From assembly GCA_949318235.1 (NCBI GenBank), contig OX439131.1:1975309-2039308 (forward strand): 64,000 nt of DNA, written 5' to 3'. Under the pieces are notes generated by a model, which saw only the letters and a list, made by a program, of their open reading frames with translations, had not been told where the DNA came from and ran no database searches. Source of the DNA: Ecdyonurus torrentis. Lineage: Eukaryota; Arthropoda; Insecta; Ephemeroptera; Heptageniidae. This document shows positions 28,162 to 38,369 of the stretch, one piece after another. Position numbers and translations under genes: made by a program. Each line of letters begins with the position of its first letter. Position 1 is the stretch's first letter.

Positions 28162-28203
<42 letters not shown>
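28162..28203 (+). repeat. Poly(T), 42 bases
   Basis: Uninterrupted T run. Confidence 0.95.
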
Positions 28204-28208
<5 letters not shown>

Positions 28209-29174
28209 GATTATTTCTTTATTGCATGTGTACAATATGGGAAAAGATAAAGGGGTTGAAAAACTGCTGTTTTCATCATATCTTTTGCCACGTTCCGTTT
28301 AATCTACTCTCTCTCTCTCTCTCTCTTCTTTTTATGTACTTTTATGCGATCTTTAGAGAACACAAACGAAAAAAAAATCCTAGCTTATATTCTTTATTAG
28401 AAATTTGTTTTACTTTTAATATTGTTTCATTATATTTTTACAAACAAGGGTTAACTTTTGTATATTACTGAAATATTTTTAAGTATAAAACATGATTTTG
28501 TTAACATAACGATTGTAGTATGGTATACATAATATAAAAAGTTAACGTGCTATACGTTGATATTAAAATCAATGTTAGTGTCTGCATTATTTGCTGTTAG
28601 GTTTTGTTCTAAAGCAATAAATGACCATTGTTATAATTATTGTACGTACATTACGTATACTATATATATATATGGTTTATGTGATACAAGCCGCGTGTAG
28701 ATCTACATTTAGTTTGTCACTTTTCAAGTGTACTTTATTTGAGCTATAAATTTATTTATTTCATGTTATATGTCAGCAACATTTTATATTTTTATACCAA
28801 CCCCCTATATATATATAGCTGCTGCTTCATATATGCAAATAAAATATGGCAATATATTTTCATTTAAAAACGATGGGTAATAAATAATAATCAATATTTC
28901 TGATGACGTAACATTTTTTTTTTTGTCTTGACATATTACGTATCTGTATAATATTCAGTCGAAAAATGTGTATTATTTTAAATATTTGTGTGAATGGAAT
29001 TTAAATTTGATTCATTTAATAACGATAATTAAAATTGATGAATCAATTTATCTTTTTTTTTTTTTTGTAATAACAGATAATCTTATTAATTTTTATTTTA
29101 TTACTAATTAATTTTATTATTTTATTTCCATTTTTTATTATTGTTCATATTTTTACTTTTTACCGTAAATACAT

Positions 29175-32100
29175 ACATATCATATCATGACGCTATAAAT
29201 CCCTTTCGGGGTAAGCCAACAACACAGATGTTTTATCCTGACCCAGTGATAGACCTCCACAACTTCCTATCCTGACATACTTCACTTGCTTCCGCCAGTC
29301 TCATACCTTGTTTCATACATTTCCTTTTGCATTTCATACTGCGTACATTCTTATTTTTCAAACATCTTCCAACCACCTCAGACCATGATGTTTTAGGCCT
29401 GCCTCTATCTCTCCTTCCATCCACTCTACTATGAAATACCTGCTTTGCTATTCTTTCATCACCCATTCTCTCAACATGACCAAACCACCGTAATACACTG
29501 TTCTCATACTTCTCAGTTACAGTTTCTTTTACTCCACATTTCTCCAACACCCAAGTATTCCTTACCCTATCTAATCTTGTTTTACCACACATACTTCTGA
29601 GAAAACTCATACCAACAGCATTCACCCTACTCATATGCCTACTCTGACATACCCATGATTCAGAACCATATAAGATAGTTGGGAGTAAGACAGAATTGTA
29701 CACTGTAAGTTTTGCTTTGTTTGATAAAGCATCACTCTTGGCCAATCCTGCCATGCTGCCAACTACTTTCCTACCTGCCGCCACTCTCCTCTCAATCTCC
29801 CCATCTATACTTCCATTCTCTTGATATAATCTTCCCAAATATACAAACTCTTTCACTCTTTCCAGCTTTTCTCCATTCAGTGTGAATTCATTTCCATCAT
29901 CATTTTCTCCACCAAATACCATTACTTTAGTTTTCCCAACATTTATTCTCAGATCCATTTGTTCTGTGCTTTCTTCCAACCTTTCAATCATCTCTTGCAA
30001 TTCTTCCTCACTCTCAGCCACCATCAACGCATCATCAGCGTACAACAACATCCACACCATTAACAAACCTACGTTTACTCCACTTCCATACTTTTCAGCC
30101 AACTTTATACATTTATCCATGAAAATATTGAATAACCACGGCGACATCACACATCCTTGCCTAACGCCTCTACCCACTTTAAACCACTCACTCAACTTTC
30201 CGTTTACTCTCACACATGCCTTACTACCTGCATACATGGCTTTCACACCCTCAAGTAACTTCCCTCTCACCCCATATTCATCTAATACACTCCACATCAT
30301 ACTTCTGTTCACTCGATCATATGCTTTCTCTAGATCTACAAACACAGCAAATACTTTCTTTCTTGCGTCCATACATTTCTCAATCAACTGCTGCACAGTG
30401 AAAATCTGATCAGTGCAGCCCCTGCCGGGCATAAAACCACATTGCACTTCTGAGATATGACCCTGTGTAACCTTTTGCACCTTATCAATCACCATCCCTC
30501 CGTACATTTTACCAGGTATACTTAACAAACTAATTCCACGATGATTTTTACAGTCATACTTATCCCCTTTCCCCTTATATAACGGAACAATCACAGCACA
30601 TACCCAGTCTTCAGGTACTCTACCACATTTGTAACACATATTAAATAACTGTAACATTTTTACTTCCAGAGACGCTCCTCCATACTTTACCATTTCACTT
30701 GTTACTCCATCTACTCCAGCTGCCTTGCCATTTTTTAACTTTTTTACAGTATTCTTTAAATCATTCAATCGAAACTCAATCATCTCCTCATTTACTCCGT
30801 TTGATTCATTCTCCTTTTCCTCCTCCATTCTTTCTTCCCTTTCCCCTCCATCCAAAAACAGATTCATAAAATACTTTCGCCAACATTCTCTCCCCTTCTC
30901 TTCATCCCACACAATTTCTCCTTTTTCATTCTTTACTCCGCCTGCACTTTTACTATTACTTCCTTTTCTCACTTGATTCACCATCTTCCAGTACATTTTT
31001 CTATTACCCATAAATTCACTTTGCATTTTCTCTTCAAATTCTCTCCTTGCATTCAACTTACTCTCTAGCACACTCTTTTTTGCATTCATTCTTTTCTTTT
31101 TATACACTATAAATAACTCCTTTTTTTCTAATTCATTTTTTGCATCAATCATCTTCAAATATGCTCTCTTTTTCTCCTCAATAGCCTCTCGTACCTCATC
31201 ATTCCACCATGCATCCCCAGCTATACGACCAACCACAGCCTCACCACATACTTTCCTTGCAGTCTCCACACATGCTTCTTTAATTACCTTATACCCCCAT
31301 TCAACATCATAGTCAGTCATAACCTTTTTCTCCCACTCTTTTGTTACCAGAAATAACCTCTCGTTCATCCCCTTTGTATACATCCTTCTCTCCTCCACCT
31401 CCTGTAATTTTTCCACTTTTATTCTCTTTTGTACCACTTTTACCTTCTTATGCTCAATCCATTTATTTCCTAGATCTACTCTAGACACAACCAAAAAATG
31501 ATCTGTACCACATTCACTTCCTCTACACACTCTTGTATCTTTCACCTTTCCTTTCAGTCTGTTATCATACAGAATTAAGTCAATCATACTTTTCTGCTCA
31601 TTGCGCACCCATGTATACTCATGTATTCTTTTATGCTTAAACCATGTATTCGATACAAACAACTCATGTTCCACACAGAAATTTACGATACTTTCACCAT
31701 TACCATTCACTCTAGAGTCACCAAATCTACCAACCACATCTTCCAATCCACTTCTTTTCCTACCCACCCAACCATTCATATCTCCTAACACAATAATTCG
31801 CTCTCCCTTTTCACATTCACTTAGGACAGTACTCAACTGCCTCCAAAACTCATCCTTTACATCATCATCCTCTCCATCCACTGGTGCATAACATACCACA
31901 AACACAACCCTAGTAATACCCACTTTCATTCTCATCCACATCAACCTTGGGGACACACATTCATAATTTCTCATCATACTTTTTACTCTGTTACTTAAAA
32001 TTATCCCAACCCCTTGACTTCCATGCTCATCTGAACCCACCCCAGACCATAATGCTAAAAACCCGTCATCCATTCCACTCACATCCTTCTCTCTACCACT

Positions 32101-32434
32101 ACCAAGTGCACGAATATTACTCACATCTTTCCCTTTCCTCTTTGTCTCAGTTACACACAATACATCTAATCCTCTTTCACACATCACACTCACCAACTCT
32201 TGCTCCTTACCACTGACTCCTCTCACATTCCATGTACCAATTAACCAAGATCGCGCCAAGTCAAGTCCTGCTGGTGAGCCGTCCGATTTCAGACACCGTT
32301 GCTCACCATAACGCTGCCTGTCCGAGGCAGGTTTTTGTTGTTTTTTAGTAATTTTGTTTATGTGATGAAGCTTACTAGGCTTCATGCACACAGATTACTA
32401 CGTATAGAATAAACGATACGATACATAAGTTTCA
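29175..32434 (-). mobile_element. Full-length RTE-type LINE retrotransposon
   Basis: Non-LTR element with one uninterrupted ORF, a short 3' UTR (about 29175-29232) and a tail of ATGATATG/TATG words, as in RTE elements that end in short tandem repeats. An 8-base direct repeat AAATACAT flanks the body at 29167-29174 and 32435-32442 and is a candidate target-site duplication, though the tail itself is similar in sequence. The 5' leader is only about 40 bases. Antisense to the convertase gene. Two related 3' fragments occur at 59602 and about 50545. Confidence 0.85.
29233..32391 (-). CDS. LINE endonuclease-reverse transcriptase ORF, intact
   Basis: Encodes target-primed reverse transcription of the element. 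1052 codons without a stop. N-terminal APE-type endonuclease: GTWNVRG (N55), VTETK (E82), GDMNGW (D204, N206) and CGTDHFLV (D297, H298). Reverse transcriptase from about 540: GKAAGVDGV, NHRGISLLSIPGK, FVDLEKAYD (D686), RGVRQGCVMSP, and the catalytic YADD at 784-787. The C-terminus has LRWFGHVERM and RDRGRPKTSW, common in RTE-like polyproteins; no RNase H or zinc-knuckle block is evident. RTE clade is the best fit, inferred from motif style. Because all catalytic residues are present, the copy may be competent. Confidence 0.93.
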   Translation of the reverse strand: MCMKPSKLHHINKITKKQQKPASDRQRYGEQRCLKSDGSPAGLDLARSWLIGTWNVRGVSGKEQELVSVMCERGLDVLCVTETKRKGKDVSNIRALGSGREKDVSGMDDGFLALWSGVGSDEHGSQGVGIILSNRVKSMMRNYECVSPRLMWMRMKVGITRVVFVVCYAPVDGEDDDVKDEFWRQLSTVLSECEKGERIIVLGDMNGWVGRKRSGLEDVVGRFGDSRVNGNGESIVNFCVEHELFVSNTWFKHKRIHEYTWVRNEQKSMIDLILYDNRLKGKVKDTRVCRGSECGTDHFLVVSRVDLGNKWIEHKKVKVVQKRIKVEKLQEVEERRMYTKGMNERLFLVTKEWEKKVMTDYDVEWGYKVIKEACVETARKVCGEAVVGRIAGDAWWNDEVREAIEEKKRAYLKMIDAKNELEKKELFIVYKKKRMNAKKSVLESKLNARREFEEKMQSEFMGNRKMYWKMVNQVRKGSNSKSAGGVKNEKGEIVWDEEKGRECWRKYFMNLFLDGGEREERMEEEKENESNGVNEEMIEFRLNDLKNTVKKLKNGKAAGVDGVTSEMVKYGGASLEVKMLQLFNMCYKCGRVPEDWVCAVIVPLYKGKGDKYDCKNHRGISLLSIPGKMYGGMVIDKVQKVTQGHISEVQCGFMPGRGCTDQIFTVQQLIEKCMDARKKVFAVFVDLEKAYDRVNRSMMWSVLDEYGVRGKLLEGVKAMYAGSKACVRVNGKLSEWFKVGRGVRQGCVMSPWLFNIFMDKCIKLAEKYGSGVNVGLLMVWMLLYADDALMVAESEEELQEMIERLEESTEQMDLRINVGKTKVMVFGGENDDGNEFTLNGEKLERVKEFVYLGRLYQENGSIDGEIERRVAAGRKVVGSMAGLAKSDALSNKAKLTVYNSVLLPTILYGSESWVCQSRHMSRVNAVGMSFLRSMCGKTRLDRVRNTWVLEKCGVKETVTEKYENSVLRWFGHVERMGDERIAKQVFHSRVDGRRDRGRPKTSWSEVVGRCLKNKNVRSMKCKRKCMKQGMRLAEASEVCQDRKLWRSITGSG

Positions 32435-32502
32435 AAATACATTTAAATAATCGCGGATGACCATTCTTGATGGCTTTTACATTTTATATTTTACATTGTA
32501 TT

Positions 32503-32505
<3 letters not shown>

Positions 32506-32562
<57 letters not shown>
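32506..32562 (+). repeat. (TA)n microsatellite beside the LINE 5' end
   Basis: About 57 bases, some 70 bases beyond the proposed LINE 5' boundary. Confidence 0.95.
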
Positions 32563-32565
<3 letters not shown>

Positions 32566-33470
32566 ACGCCCTTTTTCACTCGCTTAATTACAAACACTTA
32601 AATATTTATATAGGTACTTCATACAACCAAAAAGGGAAAAGCGTAATTAAATAAATATAATTGTATAATAAAATACTTTAACGCGTCCTAACGCTGTATA
32701 TCCAAACTGTAAACTATTTATTATACTGAAGTTGATTCACGTATTATACTTTATTATATTTAATATAATTTTATTATAAATAATTTCATTGACATTTTGT
32801 ACTCACTCGAAAGTATACTTTAAAAATATGAACCCTCAAATCCACACAATTTATAAAACCTATAATAACTATTATATTGATGTAATAAATTATACTTAAA
32901 TTTATATGATACTTATATTTATAATTCTAGTACATAAAAATGATATTGTCACTCACAGCAAAGACAATAAACTATATTTGATTCATGTAATATAATTGAG
33001 TGGTGACAAATTAGATGTTTATAGTTGGAGCACTCAAGTGTGCGAGAAACAGGTAAAAACTAATTACCGAACGTCCCGTATACATACATACATACATACG
33101 TATTATATTTATGAAACACTGCACAATACATTAATACATAAACATGTTTACTTTGTTCAACATACGACAATTATATATGTAAAACTAATCAAACAATATG
33201 AACGCAGTAAACTGTAACTATTAATGTATAATTAAAGAGGTAAATAATAATAATAATCGGGCACAAAAATACATGCATAAGTCTCTTAATACGTAATACA
33301 AATTCCCCTATAAAATATACAACAACAACATGTTTGTTTGTTTGTTTGTTTTACAAATTTGATCAGGTTTGCACCAATTAAAAAAATCTATGAAGCAAGA
33401 CGTAAATTAGAGTATTCAATTGTTAGAAATTATTTTTTCTTTGGGGGGGGGGGTGGCAAATTAGATATTG

Positions 33471-33785
33471 TTATACATACTTTGTACATATTTGCATAGC
33501 ATTATTGAGAGTCGTAACAGGTTCATCAATATTTCTATGGATTTTGATCGAGTTTGCATCAAATTCGATATCTTTTACTGTAAAGTGTGAGTCATCATTG
33601 AAATAAAAAATACATCCACCGTAATTCAAACTTTGACTGTCCTTATTTTTGCATGATTTTCTCTTTCGACGATTTAAAAACTCATATCTTATTACTTTTT
33701 TAATAAGCTCATCATTATTACTAACCTCTCCGCTCAAAATAATTATATGTAAAATAATTTTTAATCTGGAGCACGGGATGGACAT
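33471..33785 (-). CDS. Unrecognised 104-codon ORF, possibly coding
   Basis: I do not recognise this protein. It differs from other small ORFs here in having mixed, non-repetitive composition (LIKKVIRYEFLNRRKRKSCK, GGCIFYFNDDSHF, IHRNIDEPVTTLNNAMQIC) instead of simple-repeat translation. The first 20 or so residues look like translated intron. It could be a decayed exon or part of a mobile element; no domain was identified and no neighbouring gene supports it. Confidence 0.2.
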   Translation of the reverse strand: MSIPCSRLKIILHIIILSGEVSNNDELIKKVIRYEFLNRRKRKSCKNKDSQSLNYGGCIFYFNDDSHFTVKDIEFDANSIKIHRNIDEPVTTLNNAMQICTKYV

Positions 33786-34296
33786 TGTTTTTTTTTTGTT
33801 TTTATTTTTTCCACAATGCTCATGAATTTTTAACTTCGATATTTGATGGCATGAACTATAATAATACAGTAATTAATATTCATAAGTTTGTTCAAACGTA
33901 TATAAAATCATACTTTACGCTGCATGATTATATAATATGCAACCATAATTACTTAGCATAGTATAGATAATTTTAAAACCATATAAATGGTTAAAATAAA
34001 TATTTTAAAATATAATTAAATTATTATTATGTTTTTGTTGTTGCATTATTATGATTGAGTAGACACAACTTACATGTGGTCAGATATACATATATTTATA
34101 ACACAGATATGTATAATATATGCATGCAGTACTATATATTTATATGTAATATTATTATGTAATATTTTTGGTAACATATTGAGACTTATTCATGTTTACT
34201 ACCGCACGTTTTATTTTGCAACTGTAAATCAAGAGAAACAGCTGATGTTAGCAAGGTGTTACAGTATCAAAATTTTACATCCATAGCCAGCTAGCT

Positions 34297-34299
<3 letters not shown>

Positions 34300-34353
<54 letters not shown>
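34300..34353 (+). repeat. (GA)n microsatellite
   Basis: Perfect run. Confidence 0.95.
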
Positions 34354-34356
<3 letters not shown>

Positions 34357-34953
34357 TTCATGTCAAGTGCGTGCATCTGTGTTATTTACTTGTAATTTTT
34401 ATTCTAAACATGTCTTTTGCATATTATATGTATGCGGTCACATAAGTGATAAAACTAACCAAATTATATACGCACTTTTTCAAACTTTTTTTTTTCTTCT
34501 TAATATAATAAATTTTATAATCATATATATTTTCTCTAACATTTTTTTTTTCTTATAATATATAAATTTGAATATTTGAATTTTAAATTTATTCGTTGAC
34601 GGTTTTATTATACGTAAGCTAAAATGACAGTTTTTATATTATTATATATAGGTATAAAAATATTTTATTTAATATGTGGGTGTTTTGAAAATATATTTAA
34701 TTATAATTGGCTAAAAATTTAATAACATTGGGGAAATATTATACGTCAAGAGTAATTAAAAAAACAAAAACAATTATTTTATTTTTACTTGTTTATTTAT
34801 TTTCCTCACTCATTATTTTTAGCTTACCTCGTTTTAGGAATTTTATTGAAATTTCAACCTTTTAGATCACTAATAAATAAAATTTCTGGAGTTTTATACA
34901 TTGTGGCTGACAGAACACTTCACGCAGAGTTCCGTGTTCGATTCTAACTTAAT

Positions 34954-34958
<5 letters not shown>

Positions 34959-35014
<56 letters not shown>
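34959..35014 (+). repeat. (CT)n microsatellite
   Basis: Perfect run of about 55 bases. Confidence 0.95.
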
Positions 35015-35019
<5 letters not shown>

Positions 35020-35279
35020 ATTATATATATATAAATTTAGTATATAATTATTAAAAACTAAGCTGCATTCGGCAGATATTTGCGTTCATTGTAATAAAAT
35101 ACCAAAGAAATGCCTATTTTAGTGTCGTCGAAGCCTGTTTGCTCTCGAATAAACTTATTATATAATGATTGAAATCATCATAGCAATCACGTATAAAAAA
35201 AGAATTCAACAGATTTGTTATGATTAATAAGTGTTACTGTTACAAAATTTTGTTACACATTTGTTATTGTTTTCAAATA

Positions 35280-35407
35280 CGTAAAAGTGTGTCTAGTTTC
35301 CATCATCATACTTACATCAACAGTACAGCCTCTATATGTTTAAATATGAAGTGAAAATAATCTCATACGTTGACGTTGACGCATAATCAATGCATTATTT
35401 CGTAAAC
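35280..35407 (-). repeat. Dispersed repeat R2 copy 2
   Basis: Reverse complement reads GTTTACGAAATAATGCATTG, then ATATAGAGGCTGTA, then GTAAGTATGATGATG. The first part matches 2139-2213; the last part matches 25968-26010. Confidence 0.55.
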
Positions 35408-36739
35408 ATTTATTTACATATTTATTATTATTTTATTTATTTAATTTTTTATAAAAATTTGTTCGTTTATAGAGTAAACATTTATTTTCTGAGTGTATCA
35501 TATGTAAATTGCATCTGGTATGTAAATAATAACACATCAACCTGCTGCACGTGCTCACGTCAACTTAAATTGCAGAGTTGGCGTAATTTTGAAAGTGAAC
35601 AATATGTAGTTTTGCCCGTCACGTCCGTTTTGTTTGTTACACGATTTATCCTCCCTAGCTCATCATGACTCGTTATTAAATCATGTCTCATGTATGTTTA
35701 GAGAACAAAATTAAATCATATTTCACAGTATATATATACGAACTATATTTTATGATTAAGGAAACCATATAATTTGATGTTTGTAACTTCATTTCTCCAA
35801 GTTTTGAAGAAGAAGAAGAAAAAATGCAATCGGAGATTTTTTTTTTTTTTCTTTTTCATTTCAACTCCCCTAATACGATATATATAAAAGAAACAAACTT
35901 TTGTCAATATATAATCATCATACAACACAAGCACACAAAATTTCCATTACTTTTTTTTCTTTTAACAAAAGAATTTGAAACTTTTCTATTTAAAGATTAA
36001 GAATTATTTTATTTTTGTGCCGTGAGTTTGGATCTAAAATTACAGTTTTCAATTTTCAAGAAAATTGAATATTATACAAAGATACACAGGAAAAAAGTTT
36101 TTTTCTCTCTTTCTTCTCCATTGTATGTTTTTTTGCTAAAGACGAAATTGAGCGTATTATATTATCTTGTTATATCTTGCAAGAAAAGATTGAATAAAAA
36201 AAAATGTCTTTTCGACCTTTTATATCAATATTCGACCTTAAAATGAACGCTCAATAGAATCTCATTAAAGTCATTTCTATATTGGGGAAAAAAGAACTTA
36301 TAAGAATATATGAAATAAAATAATTTAGAGAACGTTTTTTCAACTTGTAATTGCATCAGTTGAAAACATAATAATTTGTTTGCTCAGACATAGTGGATAA
36401 AGGAGAATGAACAATTTAATTATTTTTATTGTTGAAATGGTTTAATATGAAAAAGTTTCGCTTGGAAATTGTAGGTTCGATGTCGACTACTTCACATATT
36501 ATTAATTGCTCTGAAAATTATTTTGTTCAATCTCACAAAGTCTTGCTTTTTTTAAATTTATGAAACAATTTATTCGTTCTTTTAATTTATAAAAAACATA
36601 ATTGAATCATGAATTTTAATGTTCGTATATTTTTCTTCTATAACCATGTTTTTTTTTGTAATTTAAATTTTTTTTGTTTTCTTGTTTGTTTCGCACAAAA
36701 TATGCAAAAAAAATCTTGTTATAGCTTCAGTGAATATAT

Positions 36740-36741
<2 letters not shown>

Positions 36742-36783
<42 letters not shown>
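36742..36783 (+). repeat. (GA)n microsatellite
   Basis: Perfect run. Confidence 0.95.
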
Positions 36784-36785
<2 letters not shown>

Positions 36786-37299
36786 CGAGCAATTTTATAT
36801 GTGATTTGCGTTTTATTTGTCTAAATTTACAAAAACATCGTAAAACAAACAACAAGTCGAGATCATCTCTGTTTACCTTCACTCGTATAATTTGACACCT
36901 CAAATGTTTTACGACTCTTGTACAGAAACACATATTGTTGCTACAACAACGCTTGCTTGCTTAGATTTTACATACACATTGTATTTCTCTGCACTGCTTT
37001 ACACTGGTACACATTTTTTTGTAGCAATTTAATTTATTGATTTTTATCTACTTAAAGATTTATATTTCAATTAAAACTATATTTGCCCGTGTGTTAACAG
37101 TAATTTGACATTAAACTTATTTTAAAAAAAAATGTTAATTTTGGTATGACATGCACGAGGAAAGTTTGTATTTTTAGTGATTTAGACGCCGCACAAAATT
37201 CACTGCTTGTAATTAAACAGTTAAAATATTATAAAATGTGCCTTTTAGTATTTAATGTATAGTAATTTATTAATTAGTATGTGTTTTTTTTACTCTTAT

Positions 37300-37563
37300 A
37301 GGCGTAGAACACCTTGAACAAAAAAGTTGCGTAATATCCTAACAAACCTGGAAATCAACGTTGATTTGGCCGAAGTCATTGATTTCTAATTTATTTTCCA
37401 TTCACAAAATGACACTGGCGGTCACTGACGTCACAGCTCGCCCGGTTTACGCGCGCGTGGACCAGGCGAGTTAGGGGAAATCAATGACTTCGGCCAAATC
37501 AATGTTGATTTTCAGGTTTGTTAGGATATTACACAACTTTTTTGTTCAAGGTGTTCTACGCCT
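37300..37563 (+). mobile_element. TTAA-flanked MITE, family T2 (full foldback copy)
   Basis: 264 bases flanked by TTAT (37296-37299) and TTAA (37564-37567). Two arms of about 87 bases are near-perfect inverted repeats with about three differences: AGGCGTAGAACACCTTGAAC inward to GTCATTGATTTC. The centre carries TGACGTCA. Lies about 570 bases upstream of the first convertase exon seen. No ORF. Confidence 0.88.
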
Positions 37564-38131
37564 TTAAGGGTATTTACAATAAAATAATACATTATTATGA
37601 TGCAATTTTCTCAATATATAAAAATTTAATTGTCGAGTATTTTGCAAGCAGGTAAACTATAAATAATATATAATGCATGATAGAAATGCGTAAATATGCA
37701 TTAATAATTATAATTATATTATACAGTGATATTAATAATATGATTTATTATTAACATTTTAATAAAGCGTTGTAAGAGTTTGATAACTCTATTTTACACA
37801 CCCTTATTTGACTAGAAAATTAAATTGTAAAAACTACAAATAAACTAAATGTTCTAATGGCAGTTTAACATAGTACGATCGTCTTAAAGTTTATAAATTT
37901 TACTACTTTTGCTAGAGACACTTACTGGGTTACTTACGCTAGGTTACTCAGATCTTGCGCTTATGTATATACTTGAACGCGAGCTTATTTATGCGTTACT
38001 TACTTTTAAAAGCTAATTTTTTTCTGTGCCAAAGAAATAAATATAACGTCTTGACTTGGCTTATATTACTACGGTGTTTTGAGATAACTGAGTGATGGTA
38101 CTAACGACGTGTTGTTATTGTTTTGTTGCAG

Positions 38132-38337
38132 GACCCGCAAGCCAGCACAGACATCAATGACAATGATGATGACCCAATGCCACGTGACAACGGAGACAAC
38201 AAACATGGCACGAGGTGTGCGGGGGAAGTCGCAGCCATCGCCTTCAATAACTTTTGTGGCGTCGGCATCGCATACAACTCCAGCATTGGAGGTAAGATTG
38301 ATTAGTGTCGACAACTAACGTCCTCGGGGATTACACT

Positions 38338-38369
<32 letters not shown>

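Larger units (their letters stand above)
15471..29166. other. Non-coding, repeats and MITEs
   Basis: Contains R1, the Tc1-like MITE, T2, T3, partial T1, the AATGCTG MITE and many simple repeats. Nothing else supportable as a gene. Confidence 0.6.
32443..38131. other. Non-coding upstream of the first convertase exon in view
   Basis: Simple repeats, R2 and the full T2 foldback; one unrecognised ORF at 33471. The last stretch ends in a convincing acceptor, TTTTGTTGCAG, for the exon at 38132. Confidence 0.6.

Noticed and set aside
29882..32216. Plus-strand ORFs of 60-175 codons
   Set aside because: Antisense shadows of the LINE ORF, Ser/Pro/Thr-rich by codon mirroring.
34895..34945. GTTCGATTC B-box-like sequence after TGGCTGACAG
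   Set aside because: The stems of a tRNA do not pair; at most a decayed tRNA-like fragment.
36470..36490. GGTTCGATG B-box-like word
   Set aside because: No A box at suitable distance and no cloverleaf.
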